Positions 45,935-54,588 of a stretch of DNA of 64,000 bases are shown piece after piece. Under the pieces are notes generated by a model. That model was not told the origin of the DNA. It saw nothing but the letters and a program-made list of their open reading frames with translations, and ran no database searches. Both the position numbers and the translations under genes were made by a program. Each line of letters begins with the position of its first letter. Positions within the stretch are counted from its first letter, which is position 1. Source of the DNA: Streptomyces sioyaensis (GTDB lineage: Bacteria; Actinomycetota; Actinomycetes; Streptomycetales; Streptomycetaceae); contig NZ_SDIF01000025.1 of NCBI RefSeq assembly GCF_004122735.1, positions 20,539-84,538 of the forward strand. Direction: 5' to 3'.

Positions 45935-45962
45935 TCTGCTGCCGGGTGTCTGCTGCCGGGTG
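45935..45962. repeat. 14-bp tandem duplication after the exporter gene
   Basis: TCTGCTGCCGGGTG occurs twice in direct tandem (45935-45948, 45949-45962) and begins a third time (TCTGCG). Non-coding. Confidence 0.75.
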
Positions 45963-46071
45963 TCTGCGTGGCGCACGGCGGTGCCCCTTGCCGGGCGGCA
46001 CGGCGGGCCGTACCGTCGGGGTGAAATAACTACCACTGCTAGTTTTTCGCGCATCCGCCGGAGGCCCCGCC

Positions 46072-47286
46072 ATGTCCGCAACGCCGTCCGCAGAGCCCTC
46101 AGCGTCCTCGACGGTTCCGCCGTTCGACGCCGGCGACCCGCTGGGCATCGACGATCTGCTGACCGACGAGGACCGTGCCGTCCGTGACACCGTCCGCCGG
46201 TGGACCGCCGAGCGGATCCTGCCCTCGATCGCCGACTGGTACGAGCGCGGCGAACTCCCCGGCATCCGCGAACTCGCCCGTGAGCTGGGCTCGATCGGCG
46301 CGCTCGGGATGTCCCTGACCGGCTACGGCTGCGCCGGCGCCTCCGCGGTCCAGTACGGCCTGGCCTGTCTGGAACTGGAGGCCGCCGACTCCGGTATCCG
46401 CTCGCTGGTCTCCGTCCAGGGCTCGCTGGCCATGTACGCGATCTGGCGCTTCGGCTCCGAGGAGCAGAAGCAGCAGTGGCTGCCGCGGATGGCGGCCGGC
46501 GAGATCCTCGGCTGCTTCGGCCTGACCGAACCCGACATCGGCTCCGACCCCGGCGCGATGCGCACCCACGCCAAGCGCGACGGGACGGACTGGGTGCTCA
46601 GCGGCCGCAAGATGTGGATCACCAATGGCTCGGTGGCCGGTGTCGCGGTGGTCTGGGCCCGCACCGACGACGGCATCCGGGGCTTCGTGGTCCCCACCGA
46701 CGCCCCCGGGTTCTCGGCCCCCGAGATCAAGCACAAGTGGTCCCTGCGCGCCTCGGTGACCAGCGAACTGGTCATGGACGAGGTGCGGCTGCCGGCCGAT
46801 GCCGTGCTCCCCGGGGCCACCGGACTGCGCGGCCCGCTCGGCTGTCTCAGCCATGCCCGCTACGGCATCGTCTGGGGCTCGATGGGCGCCGCCCGCGCCT
46901 GCTTCGAGGCGGCGCTGGACTACGCGAAGACGCGCGAGCAGTTCGGCAGGCCCATCGGCGGCTTCCAGCTCACCCAGGCCAAGCTCGCCGACATGGCCGT
47001 CGAACTGCACAAGGGGATCCTGCTCGCCCATCACCTGGGGCTGCGGATGGATGCCGGGCGGCTGCGCCCCGAGCAGGTCAGCTTCGGCAAGCTGAACAAC
47101 GTACGGGAGGCGATCGAGATCTGCCGTACGTCGCGGACGATCCTCGGCGCCAACGGGATCTCGCTGGAGTACCCGGTCATGCGCCACGCCACCAACCTCG
47201 AATCGGTGCTCACCTACGAGGGCACCGTCGAAATGCACCAGCTGGTGCTGGGCAAGGCACTCACCGGCCTGGACGCCTTCCGGTGA
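46072..47286 (+). CDS. Acyl-CoA dehydrogenase, glutaryl-CoA dehydrogenase-like
   Basis: FAD enzyme that oxidises an acyl-CoA, by sequence closest to glutaryl-CoA dehydrogenase (glutaryl-CoA to crotonyl-CoA and CO2). The 404-residue protein has GCFGLTEPDIGSDPGAM (FAD and substrate binding), GRKMWITNGSVAGVAVVWAR, KTREQFGRPIGGFQLTQAKLADM and the catalytic Glu in LTYEGTVEMHQLVLGKALTG. RSLVSVQGSLAMY carries the region that holds the substrate-carboxylate-binding Arg in GCDH. ATG 46072 has GGAGG upstream. No CoA-transferase or regulator is adjacent. Confidence 0.88.
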   Translation: MSATPSAEPSASSTVPPFDAGDPLGIDDLLTDEDRAVRDTVRRWTAERILPSIADWYERGELPGIRELARELGSIGALGMSLTGYGCAGASAVQYGLACLELEAADSGIRSLVSVQGSLAMYAIWRFGSEEQKQQWLPRMAAGEILGCFGLTEPDIGSDPGAMRTHAKRDGTDWVLSGRKMWITNGSVAGVAVVWARTDDGIRGFVVPTDAPGFSAPEIKHKWSLRASVTSELVMDEVRLPADAVLPGATGLRGPLGCLSHARYGIVWGSMGAARACFEAALDYAKTREQFGRPIGGFQLTQAKLADMAVELHKGILLAHHLGLRMDAGRLRPEQVSFGKLNNVREAIEICRTSRTILGANGISLEYPVMRHATNLESVLTYEGTVEMHQLVLGKALTGLDAFR

Positions 47287-47308
47287 GCGGCTCCGTGCGG
47301 TGAGGCGG

Positions 47309-47389
47309 GCGGCCGCCGCCCGGCCCAAGGGGGCCGGGACACGCCGGCGGCGGCCGCCGCGGTTCCCCGGGCCTGCGCCGCAGGCCCGG
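47309..47389. terminator. Two hairpins between convergent acyl-CoA dehydrogenase and sflA genes
   Basis: The first pairs GCGGCCGCCGCC (47309-47320) with GGCGGCGGCCGC (47346-47357), with an inner CGGCCC/GGGCCG stem. The second pairs CCGGGCCTGCG (47367-47377) with CGCAGGCCCGG (47379-47389). The second ends 6 bases before the sflA stop codon and probably terminates it. Confidence 0.65.
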
Positions 47390-47395
47390 AGCCGC

Positions 47396-47845
47396 TCAAC
47401 TCTGGTTGAAGAAACCGCCGTTGCGGTGCCCGCGGGCCTCGCCGCTGACCACCATGTAATCGGCGGGGGTCAGCAGGAACACCCGGGTCGCGACCCGCTC
47501 GATCGAACCGCGCAGACCGAAGGTCAGCCCGGCCGCGAAGTCCACCACCCGCTTGGCGTCGGCGGGCTCCATGGACGTCAGATTGACGATCACCGGGACG
47601 CCGTCCCGGAACAGCTCGCCGATACCGCGGGCGTCCCGGAAGCTCTCCGGGGAGACCGTGGCGATGCGGGTGCCCTGGTCCTGGGCGGCCTCATCGGCCA
47701 CCCGGACCCGGGGGTCGGTGACCCACGGGTTGTCACCCGAGTTACCGGCATCGGGTCCCTCGGCGTAGTCGTCGTCGTAGTAGCGCTCGTCATCACTGTC
47801 GTCGACGAGGCCAAGCCAGGCACTCGCCTTGCGCACCGATCCCAT
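47396..47845 (-). CDS. sflA: SepF-like cell-division regulator
   Basis: A 149-residue SepF paralogue. An N-terminal part with an acidic linker ([20 protein letters not shown]) is followed by the SepF core ([57 protein letters not shown]). In S. coelicolor the SepF-like proteins SflA and SflB restrain ectopic Z-ring assembly; position near this conserved block suits SflA (SCO1749, from memory) rather than the SepF of the dcw cluster. The first residues [13 protein letters not shown] may bind membrane. GAGGAGG precedes ATG 47845. Confidence 0.88.
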   Translation of the reverse strand: MGSVRKASAWLGLVDDSDDERYYDDDYAEGPDAGNSGDNPWVTDPRVRVADEAAQDQGTRIATVSPESFRDARGIGELFRDGVPVIVNLTSMEPADAKRVVDFAAGLTFGLRGSIERVATRVFLLTPADYMVVSGEARGHRNGGFFNQS

Positions 47846-48287
47846 TGACGCCTCCTCTCACCCGCGGTCTCTGCGTGTCCGCCCCTATCGTCGTCCATGA
47901 GGCGGAGGGTGTGCCAAGTGGATAGCCGCCGCACGGGGGGTTCGTGACACATCTGGTGCAAAGAGGGTGGCGCGTCATCAGCATTCGCGCCCCATAAGGA
48001 AACTGACAGTACGAAGAACGTGACGGTCGGTATTTTACCGGGTCGATACCGAAAAGTGGCCGGTGAAAGGCGGAGCGAACCCCTGGGTAGGTTCGTGCAC
48101 GGGACCAGGGCAAATGCCAAAGGCGCCGGCGCACCACCGGGAAATAGGACGATGATCGGGTGACTGGCCCATCCGAGGGTCGTTGACACGGCAGCAGATC
48201 GCGATCTGCCCACCGCATCAACTTCCCTCGAAAGTTCTGTACGTGGAAACTCAGACCACACGCGCCGGGTACCGGCGCCTCCGGCAC
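47846..48287. other. Divergent region between sflA and the conservon
   Basis: No gene is seen in these 442 bases. AT-richer DNA at 47990-48060 contains overlapping inverted repeats: CGGTA and TACCG at 48028-48040, and TCGGTAT with ATACCGA at 48027-48052. They can form alternative pairings and may be an operator for one or both divergent units. TTGACA occurs at 48183-48188. Confidence 0.5.
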
Positions 48288-50780
48288 ATGGTGACTGCCA
48301 CGGTCGTGGCGCCACGCACCATCCGTGCCAAGCTCGTCCGCATCCTGGCCGTCTCCCTCGCGATACTCCTCGCCCTGCTCGGCCTCTCCGCGGCGCGACA
48401 GGTGGGCGACTACGAGAACGCCGGAACCACCGCGGCCGACGCCCGGCTCTTCGACGCCCTCCAGGGCTTCATCCACGAGCACCAGAAGGAGCGCGGTCTG
48501 ACCACCGGCTATGTCGGTGGTGTCCGGGAGTTCCACGACCGGATGCTCGCCCAGCGCACGCGCACCGACGCCGCGCGCGGCGCGGTGGACCGCGAGCTGG
48601 CCGGCCGGCACGACAGCGCCGCCGGCGCCGTACGCGCCGCCCTGGTCCGCGTCAACGCCCTGCGGGACATCCGCGCCGCCGCCGACCGCGGCTCCGGCCG
48701 GGTCGAGCGCACCTACTCCTACTTCACCGACGCCAATGTCGCCCTGAACGGGCTCGGTGCCGGTCTCGTCGAGGTCCGCGACGGCGAGCTGCGCGCCGAC
48801 TACCAGGCGCTGCAAGTCCTGGGCACGGCAAAGGAGTTCCTCGGTCAGGAGCGGGCCGTCGTGCTCGGCTCGCTGCACTCCCGGCGGTTCCACGGCGAGG
48901 ACTACACCCGCTTCATGACCGCTCGCTCCGGGCGGCTGGCGGCCCTGGACTCCTATCCCGCGTGGGCCTCCGCGAAGCAGCGGCGGGAGGTGGCGGAGGC
49001 GCTGGCGACGCCGGTCGCCCGGCGGCTCTTCGGCTACGAGAAGGAGATCGTCGACGGGCGTGGCGCGCTGCCGGCCCCCGCGGCGGTGCCGCCGACCGCC
49101 TGGTACGACGCGGCGACCGGCACCATCAACGGGCTGCGCACCGTCCAGATCGCCCTGGGCGAGGACATCAAGGACCGCGCCTCGGCCCTGCAGGGCGAGG
49201 CCACCCGGACGCTGGTGCTCTTCGGGCTGCTGGCCCTCGGCTCGGTGCTGGCCCTCGGCGCGCTGGCCGTCGGCGCCGCCCGGTCGGTCTCCGGGCCGCT
49301 CGGCTCCCTGACCCGCCAGGCCCGTGAGGTCGCCGGCGGCCGGCTGCCCGACGCCGTCGCACAGGTGCAGTCCGGGGCCGGCACGCCCGCGCCGCTCGGC
49401 CCGCTGACCGTCCCACAGGGTGCGGGCACCGAGGTCCAGCAGCTGGCCGACGCCTTCGACCAGATGCAGAAGGTGGCCTACGACCTGGCCACCGAGCAGG
49501 CCGTACTGCGCCGCAACGCCACCGAGTCGCTGGTCAGCCTCGGCCGCCGGAACCAGAATCTGGTGCGGCGTCAGATCAGCTTCATCAATCGGCTGGAGCA
49601 CGAGGACGCCGACCCGGAGACGCTGGCCAACCTCTTCGAGCTGGACCACCTCGCCACCCGGATGCGCCGTAACGCCGAGAGCCTGCTGGTGCTCGCCGGT
49701 GAGGCCAGCCCGCGGACTTCGGCCACCCCGCTGTCGGTCACCGATGTCATCCGGGCGGCGCTCTCCGAGGTGGAGGAGTACCGCCGGGTCACGCTGCGCC
49801 GGGTCGACGCCGGTTTCCTCAGCGGTGCGGTCGTCTCCGAGATCGCCCATCTGCTGGCCGAACTCGTCGAGAACGCGCTGAACTTCTCGCCCCCGGAGAC
49901 CGAGGTGGAGGTCGAGGGCCGCCGCACCAGCGCCGGCTATCTCGTCGCGATCGTCGACCACGGCACCGGCATGACCGCCCCGGCGATGGCCGAGGCCAAT
50001 GTCCGGCTCTCCGGCATGGCCGGCTTCATGGCCGAACCGACCCGCTTCCTGGGTCACTTCGTGGTCGGCGCGCTGGCCCGCAGGTGCGGTGTCGAGGTCC
50101 GGCTCGGCGAGGCGCCGGCCGCCGGCACCGTCGCCCGGGTGCTCATCCCGGGCAGCCTCCTCACGGAGCCGTCCGCGACGGCGGCCGCCACGGACGTCCC
50201 CGGCACCCGTCCGGAGCGGCGGGCCACGAAGCCGGAGCGGAACCGGCCGGCGGCCGGGCCCCGCGCGGACGACGGAGCCGAGCGGCACGATACGGCCGGC
50301 CCACCCGCCGAGCCGCGGCCCGCGGCCGGGCCCGCCGCGGACGACCGGGCCGCCGAGGCGCTGCCGCACCCCCGCGCCGCACGGGAGTCCGCGGCGGAGA
50401 CCCCGGTGAAGGCCCCGGCGGAGGCCCGCGGTTCGGCCGCGTCCCGCACCCGTAACGGGCTGGTCAAGCGCGCCCGGCGGAGCGCCATCCAGTCGGCGGT
50501 GAACGAGGCGGCCGCGCCGCGCTGGCAGCAGACGGCCGCCCCGACGCCCGACCGGACCCCCGACGAGGTGTCCGGCATGCTCGCCACGCTCCGCAGCGCC
50601 CATATGCGCGGCGGGATCAGCGTGGAGAAGGAGCGGGAGAAGGAGCGGGAGAAGGAACAGGAACGAGAACAGGAAAAGGAACAGGAACAGGCGGCGGGGG
50701 CGGCGGAGTCCGGGCAGGGCAGCGGGCAGGACACCCGGCCGGAGACGGCCCGGACGGCGAAGAAGGGTGACGAGAAGTGA
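48288..50780 (+). CDS. cvnA: Conservon sensor histidine kinase-like protein with nitrate-sensor domain (CvnA)
   Basis: First gene of a conservon. The 830-residue membrane protein has one membrane helix (about 15-35), an extracytoplasmic NIT-type helical domain (FIHEHQKERGLTTGYVGG region, to about 290), a second helix (about 300-320), a HAMP-like linker, a dimerisation region (RRNQNLVRRQISFINRLEHED) and an ATPase domain (N-box LLAELVENALNFSPPETE, G1 VDHGTGM). The long C-terminal tail is Pro/Ala-rich and ends in a Glu-Lys-Gln-Arg repeat (50622-50690). It probably signals through the CvnB/C/D proteins. The start is uncertain: ATG 48288 or GTG 48243; neither has a good ribosome-binding site. Confidence 0.87.
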   Translation: MVTATVVAPRTIRAKLVRILAVSLAILLALLGLSAARQVGDYENAGTTAADARLFDALQGFIHEHQKERGLTTGYVGGVREFHDRMLAQRTRTDAARGAVDRELAGRHDSAAGAVRAALVRVNALRDIRAAADRGSGRVERTYSYFTDANVALNGLGAGLVEVRDGELRADYQALQVLGTAKEFLGQERAVVLGSLHSRRFHGEDYTRFMTARSGRLAALDSYPAWASAKQRREVAEALATPVARRLFGYEKEIVDGRGALPAPAAVPPTAWYDAATGTINGLRTVQIALGEDIKDRASALQGEATRTLVLFGLLALGSVLALGALAVGAARSVSGPLGSLTRQAREVAGGRLPDAVAQVQSGAGTPAPLGPLTVPQGAGTEVQQLADAFDQMQKVAYDLATEQAVLRRNATESLVSLGRRNQNLVRRQISFINRLEHEDADPETLANLFELDHLATRMRRNAESLLVLAGEASPRTSATPLSVTDVIRAALSEVEEYRRVTLRRVDAGFLSGAVVSEIAHLLAELVENALNFSPPETEVEVEGRRTSAGYLVAIVDHGTGMTAPAMAEANVRLSGMAGFMAEPTRFLGHFVVGALARRCGVEVRLGEAPAAGTVARVLIPGSLLTEPSATAAATDVPGTRPERRATKPERNRPAAGPRADDGAERHDTAGPPAEPRPAAGPAADDRAAEALPHPRAARESAAETPVKAPAEARGSAASRTRNGLVKRARRSAIQSAVNEAAAPRWQQTAAPTPDRTPDEVSGMLATLRSAHMRGGISVEKEREKEREKEQEREQEKEQEQAAGAAESGQGSGQDTRPETARTAKKGDEK
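50622..50690 (+). repeat. GAG/AAG-rich microsatellite in cvnA
   Basis: Repeated GAGAAGGAGCGG and GAACAGGAA-type hexamers encode an alternating acidic/basic tail of Glu with Lys, Arg and Gln (about 22 residues), predicted to form a charged single helix. Codons shift from GAG/AAG to GAA/CAG along the array. Confidence 0.7.
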
Positions 50781-51202
50781 GCGTCGATCTCCACAGTGAT
50801 TCCCAGACCTTCAACTGGCTGCTGGCCAGCTTCGTCCGCAAGACGGACGGGGTGCGCGACGCGGTGGCGGTCTCCTCGGACGGCCTGCTGATCGCGGTCT
50901 CCGACGGCCTGGGCCGGACCGACGCCGATCATCTGGCGGCGGTGGTCTCGGGCCTGTCGAGCCTGGCGCGCAGCGCCTCGCGCCGCTATGAGTTCGACGG
51001 CGTCAAGCTCATCATGATCGAGATGGGCCGCGGCTACCTGCTGGTCTCGGCGGTCCGGGACGGCAGCTGCTTAGGTGTGCTCGCCGACAGCACCGGCGAA
51101 CTCGGCCTGGTCGGCTACGAGATGGCGGTGCTGGCCGAGCGGGCCGGGGATCTGCTCACCCCGGCGCTGATCGCGGATCTGCGGCAGGTCCTGCCGCGAT
51201 GA
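50777..51202 (+). CDS. cvnB: Conservon roadblock/LC7 protein (CvnB)
   Basis: A 141-residue roadblock-fold protein, the likely regulator of the CvnD GTPase, by analogy with MglB. Core: FNWLLASFVRKTDGVRDAVAVSSDGLLIAVSDGL, then a glycine-rich strand MGRGYLLVSAVRDGSCLGVLAD. GTG 50777 overlaps the cvnA stop (GTGA), and its stop overlaps cvnC (ATGA), so the whole operon is translationally coupled. Confidence 0.9.
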   Translation: MSVDLHSDSQTFNWLLASFVRKTDGVRDAVAVSSDGLLIAVSDGLGRTDADHLAAVVSGLSSLARSASRRYEFDGVKLIMIEMGRGYLLVSAVRDGSCLGVLADSTGELGLVGYEMAVLAERAGDLLTPALIADLRQVLPR

Positions 51203-51540
51203 GCGAGGAAGCCGATGCGGCGGAGCTGTTCGTCCGGCCGTTCATCATGACCGGCGGCCGGGCCGAGCCGATGCACGACGGGCTGCGCCTGGAGACGCTG
51301 GTGGTCGCCGGGCCCGAGGCGTCGCTCGCGGGCCTGGAGTTCGAGCGCCGCCGGATCGTGGCGCTGTGTGCCCGGCCGACGATGGTGGCCGAGGTGGCGC
51401 AGAAGACCGGGGTGCCGCTGGGCGTGGCCAAGGTGCTCATCGCCGATCTGGTCGTCGCCGGACTGCTGGTCTGTCAACAACCCAAGGAGCTGCCGCTCCA
51501 TGTCCTGGAGAGGATCAGGGATCATGTCAGGGCGCTCTGA
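51199..51540 (+). CDS. cvnC: Conservon DUF742 protein (CvnC)
   Basis: A 113-residue DUF742 protein with an N-terminal RPFIMTGGRAEP motif, LRLETLVVA, and a winged-helix-like part (RRIVALCARPTMVAEVAQKTGVPLGVAKVLIADLV). It is thought to assemble with CvnA, B and D at the membrane; biochemical role is not established. ATG 51199 overlaps the cvnB stop by ATGA. It overlaps cvnD by 17 bases. Confidence 0.9.
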   Translation: MSEEADAAELFVRPFIMTGGRAEPMHDGLRLETLVVAGPEASLAGLEFERRRIVALCARPTMVAEVAQKTGVPLGVAKVLIADLVVAGLLVCQQPKELPLHVLERIRDHVRAL

Positions 51541-52126
51541 CAACGCCGCACCGCTCGCCGTGAAGATCGTGGTCAGCGGCGGTCTCGGCGTCGGCAAGAC
51601 GACGTTCATCGGTGCGATCTCCGAGATCGAGCCGCTGGACACCGAGGCCGCCATCACCCAGGTCTCGGTCGGCGTGGACTCGCTGGCCGGCGTGGAGAAC
51701 AAGACCACCACGACGGTCGCGCTGGACTTCGGCCGGATCACCCTCGACCCCACGATCGTGCTGTACCTCTTCGGCACCCCGGGCCAGGACCGCTTCTCCT
51801 TCCTCTGGGACGACCTGGCCGAGGGCGCGCTGGGCTCGATCGTGCTGGTCGACACCCGGCGGATCGAGGACTCGTTCCCGGCGCTGGACTACTTCGAGGA
51901 GCGCGGCACCCCGTTCGTGCTGGCGGTCAACCGCTTCGACGGCGCCCGGCACTTCGCGCTGGAGGAGGTCCGTGAGGCGCTGGGCATCGACGGCGGGGTC
52001 CCGGTGCTGGCCTGTGACGCACGCGGGCGCCCGTCCGTACGCGAGGTGCTGGCCGCGCTGATGGACGAGGTCGTACGGCGGCACACGGCCGGCGGCCCGG
52101 CGCGGGCGGGCGCGCTCGCCCGCTGA
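51524..52126 (+). CDS. cvnD: Conservon small GTPase (CvnD)
   Basis: A 200-residue Ras/MglA-like GTPase. G1 is VVSGGLGVGKTTFIG, switch regions include NKTTTTVALDFGRI, G3 is LFGTPGQDRF (Gly-Thr-Pro-Gly-Gln in place of Asp-Thr-Ala-Gly-Gln), and G4 is AVNRFDGA. It acts as output of the conservon, cycling under control of the roadblock protein. ATG 51524 lies inside cvnC. A 13-bp hairpin follows at 52201-52234. Confidence 0.92.
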   Translation: MSGRSDNAAPLAVKIVVSGGLGVGKTTFIGAISEIEPLDTEAAITQVSVGVDSLAGVENKTTTTVALDFGRITLDPTIVLYLFGTPGQDRFSFLWDDLAEGALGSIVLVDTRRIEDSFPALDYFEERGTPFVLAVNRFDGARHFALEEVREALGIDGGVPVLACDARGRPSVREVLAALMDEVVRRHTAGGPARAGALAR

Positions 52127-52200
52127 GGGTAGGGGCGGGGGCCGGGCCGCTCGCCACACGCCGTTGCGGGGCCGCCCGCCCCCACGTCCCGCCCGAGCAC

Positions 52201-52234
52201 CGCCCCGGCAGCCGCCAACGAGGCTGCCGGGGCG
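52201..52234 (+). terminator. Conservon terminator
   Basis: CGCCCCGGCAGCC and GGCTGCCGGGGCG pair over 13 bp around GCCAACGA, about 75 bases after cvnD. Confidence 0.75.
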
Positions 52235-52289
52235 CAGTGTTGTGGGGGCGCGGTATTGCGGGGGCCGGCGGGAGGGCGGCCGGGAGCCG

Positions 52290-52335
52290 GACACAAGACG
52301 TCCGGGCACAAGACGTTCCGGGCACAAGACATTGG
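52290..52335. repeat. Three CACAAGACGT-type direct repeats upstream of a secreted protease
   Basis: Units with core CACAAGACGTCCGG, CACAAGACGTTCCGG and CACAAGACATTGG are spaced by 15-16 bases. The position about 160-200 bases upstream of the protease start fits a regulator-binding array. Confidence 0.6.
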
Positions 52336-52491
52336 TGAATGCCTCTTGCGCAGTGGGGGCGGTGCGCCCGACACTCCGCTCAGCGCTTGTCAGGGGCACG
52401 CCGAAAAGGAACGTGCGGATTCCGGTCTGCCCCTCGGCTGCGCCTCACGGGCTGCCCACCGGCGGCCCCCCGATCCCCCTCGGAGGAATCA

Positions 52492-53400
52492 GTGAGGAAC
52501 GCGCGCACCAACCCCCACAGCGGCGTGGCGAGACGTACGCGGCTGATCGCCGTGGCGTCCGGACTGGTGGCCATCGGAGCCATCGCCATCCCGACCGCCA
52601 GCGCCCAGAACCCCGCACCCGCAAAGACGTTCAGCGCCGCCCAGCTCAGCGCCGCCGGAAACGCGGTCCGTGCCGCGGATGTCGCCGGCACCGCCTGGCG
52701 GGTCGACAGTGCCACCCACACCCTGGTCGTCACCGCCGACCGCACGGTCTCCCCGGCCGGGATCGCCAGGATCGAGCGGGCCGCCGGCAGCAACGCCGAC
52801 GCGGTCCGCATCGACCGCGTCCCGGGCACCTTCCGCAAGTTCATCTCCGGCGGCGACGCCATCTACGCCCCCAGCTGGCGCTGCTCGCTGGGCTTCAACG
52901 TCCGTAGCGGCAGCACCTATTACTTCCTGACGGCCGGTCACTGCACCGAAGGAAAGCCGCCCTGGTACACCAGCTCCTCGCACGCCACGAGCATCGGCCC
53001 GACCACCGGCTCCAGTTTCCCGGGCAACGACTACGGCATCGTGAAGTACACCAACACCTCCCTGTCGCACCCCGGGATGGTCGGCAGCCAGGACATCACC
53101 AGCGCCGGCACCCCGAGCGTCGGCCAGTCGGTCACCCGCCGCGGCTCGACCACCGGCATCCACAGCGGCAAGGTCACCGCGCTGAACGCCACCGTCAACT
53201 ACGGCAGCGGCGACATCGTCTCCGGACTCATCCAGACCACCGTCTGTGCCGAGCCCGGCGACAGCGGCGGACCCCTCTACTCCGGGACCAAGGCCCTCGG
53301 CCTGACCTCCGGCGGCAGCGGCGACTGCACGTCCGGCGGGACCACGTTCTTCCAGCCCGTCACCGAAGCACTGAGCGCCTACGGCGTCAGCGTCTACTGA
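52492..53400 (+). CDS. Secreted S1E serine protease, streptogrisin type
   Basis: A 302-residue prepro-protease. Signal peptide about 1-38 ([24 protein letters not shown]), a propeptide of about 75 residues that acts as folding chaperone, and a chymotrypsin-fold mature enzyme starting near FISGGDAIY. The triad is His in FLTAGHC, Asp in NDYGIV and Ser in [12 protein letters not shown]; four mature Cys form two disulfides. Closest in pattern to streptogrisins A and B. GTG 52492 has GGAGG at 52482-52486. A direct-repeat array lies upstream and a cluster of palindromes downstream. Confidence 0.92.
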   Translation: MRNARTNPHSGVARRTRLIAVASGLVAIGAIAIPTASAQNPAPAKTFSAAQLSAAGNAVRAADVAGTAWRVDSATHTLVVTADRTVSPAGIARIERAAGSNADAVRIDRVPGTFRKFISGGDAIYAPSWRCSLGFNVRSGSTYYFLTAGHCTEGKPPWYTSSSHATSIGPTTGSSFPGNDYGIVKYTNTSLSHPGMVGSQDITSAGTPSVGQSVTRRGSTTGIHSGKVTALNATVNYGSGDIVSGLIQTTVCAEPGDSGGPLYSGTKALGLTSGGSGDCTSGGTTFFQPVTEALSAYGVSVY

Positions 53401-53415
53401 CGCCGGCCGGCTGAC

Positions 53416-53525
53416 GTCCCTGCGGGCCGCGGTGCGCAGGGACCGACGGCCCGGTGGACCGCCGGAGCCGGCTCCGGCGGTCCTAGGGGACCCTAGGGCT
53501 CCCGTCCGCCGGCGGACGGGAGCCC
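53416..53525. terminator. Cluster of four palindromes after the first protease
   Basis: In order: a 9-bp hairpin GTCCCTGCG/CGCAGGGAC (53416-53443); a perfect 28-base palindrome (53456-53483, core GGAGCCGGCTCC); CCTAGGG-GA-CCCTAGG; and a perfect 30-base palindrome (53496-53525, core GTCCGCCGGCGGAC). The first is a good terminator for the protease. The others exceed what one terminator needs. Confidence 0.75.
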
Positions 53526-53623
53526 GGCCGCGCCACCGCGAGCCTCGACCGCCCTCCGAGCCGGGCATACCATGGTAAACAACGCGATTCGGATGGCGTA
53601 CGGCACACGTTCAGGGAGCCGTG

Positions 53624-54547
53624 ATGGTCGAAGAACTGGTGACGAGCGCGGTGGCGCTGGCCTCTGTGGGAGCGGTCTATCTCGTCGCGGCGGCGCGGGT
53701 GGTCAAGCAGTACGAGCGCGGTGTGGTGCTCCGGCTGGGGCGGCTGGCCTCCGAGGTGCGCGAGCCGGGATTCACCATGATCGTTCCGTTCATCGACCGG
53801 ATGCGCAAGGTCAACATGCAGATCGTCACGATGCCGGTGCCCGCCCAGGAGGGCATCACCCGGGACAACGTCACCGTGCGGGTCGACGCGGTCGTCTATT
53901 TCAAGGTCGTGGACGCTGCCGACGCGGTCATCCGGGTCGAGGACTACCGTTTCGCGGTCTCACAGATGGCGCAGACCTCGCTGCGGTCGATCATCGGCAA
54001 GAGCGAGCTGGACGATCTGCTGTCGAACCGCGAGAAACTCAACCAGGGCCTGGAGCTGATGATGGACAGCCCGGCCATCGGCTGGGGAGTGACCGTCGAC
54101 CGGGTGGAGATCAAGGACGTCTCCCTGCCGGAGACGATGAAGCGCTCGATGGCCCGCCAGGCGGAGGCGACCCGGGACCGGCGCGCCCGGGTGATCAACG
54201 CCGATGCCGAGCTGCAGGCCTCGAAGAAGCTGGCGGAGGCGGCCGAGGCGATGTCCGGCCAGCCCGCGGCCCTGCAACTGCGGCTGCTGCAGACCGTAGT
54301 GGCGGTCGCCGCCGAGAAGAATTCCACCCTTGTCCTGCCTTTCCCGGTCGAACTGCTGCGGTTCCTGGAGCGCTCCGGGCTGCAGGCCCAAGCGGAGACC
54401 GCGGCGGCCGAAGCCGCGCGGGGGCGCGCACGGCCGCCGGCCGCTCCTGAGGTGTCCGACGCCGCGCCCGCGGCCGTGGAGCGCGAGACGGAGGGCGAGC
54501 TGCCGCCGAAGCTGGAGGAGCTCCCGGAGGCGGAGGACTTGCCGTAG
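53624..54547 (+). CDS. Slipin/stomatin-like SPFH-domain membrane protein
   Basis: A 307-residue band-7 protein. An N-terminal hydrophobic segment (about 5-25) anchors it in the membrane, then the slipin core VKQYERGVVLRLGRL, EPGFTMIVPFIDRMRKV, DNVTVRVDAVVYFKV and GVTVDRVEIKDVSLPETMKRSMARQAEATRDRRARVI. An acidic, Pro-rich tail follows. Such proteins form membrane scaffolds and often control a nearby protease; the usual NfeD partner is not present here. ATG 53624 has AGGGAG 5 bases upstream. The last codons are duplicated downstream (54533-54588). Confidence 0.9.
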   Translation: MVEELVTSAVALASVGAVYLVAAARVVKQYERGVVLRLGRLASEVREPGFTMIVPFIDRMRKVNMQIVTMPVPAQEGITRDNVTVRVDAVVYFKVVDAADAVIRVEDYRFAVSQMAQTSLRSIIGKSELDDLLSNREKLNQGLELMMDSPAIGWGVTVDRVEIKDVSLPETMKRSMARQAEATRDRRARVINADAELQASKKLAEAAEAMSGQPAALQLRLLQTVVAVAAEKNSTLVLPFPVELLRFLERSGLQAQAETAAAEAARGRARPPAAPEVSDAAPAAVERETEGELPPKLEELPEAEDLP

Positions 54548-54588
54548 GGAGCAGAGGACTTGCCGTAGGCAGAGGGCCTGCCGTAAGG
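54533..54588 (+). repeat. Triplicated GAGGACTTGCCGTAGG at the slipin stop codon
   Basis: GAGGACTTGCCGTAGG at 54533-54548 contains the slipin TAG stop. It recurs exactly at 54554-54569 and with changes (GAGGGCCTGCCGTAAGG) at 54572-54588. Periods are 21 and 18 bases. Confidence 0.8.

Larger units (their letters stand above)
52127..52491. other. Intergenic region between the conservon and the first S1E protease
   Basis: No gene is seen in these 365 bases. They contain the conservon terminator, a three-copy direct repeat (52290-52335) and the protease leader with CGGAGGAAT just before the start. Confidence 0.5.

Noticed and set aside
48183..48188. TTGACA in front of the conservon as a -35 element
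   Set aside because: No acceptable -10 at 16-19 bases downstream.
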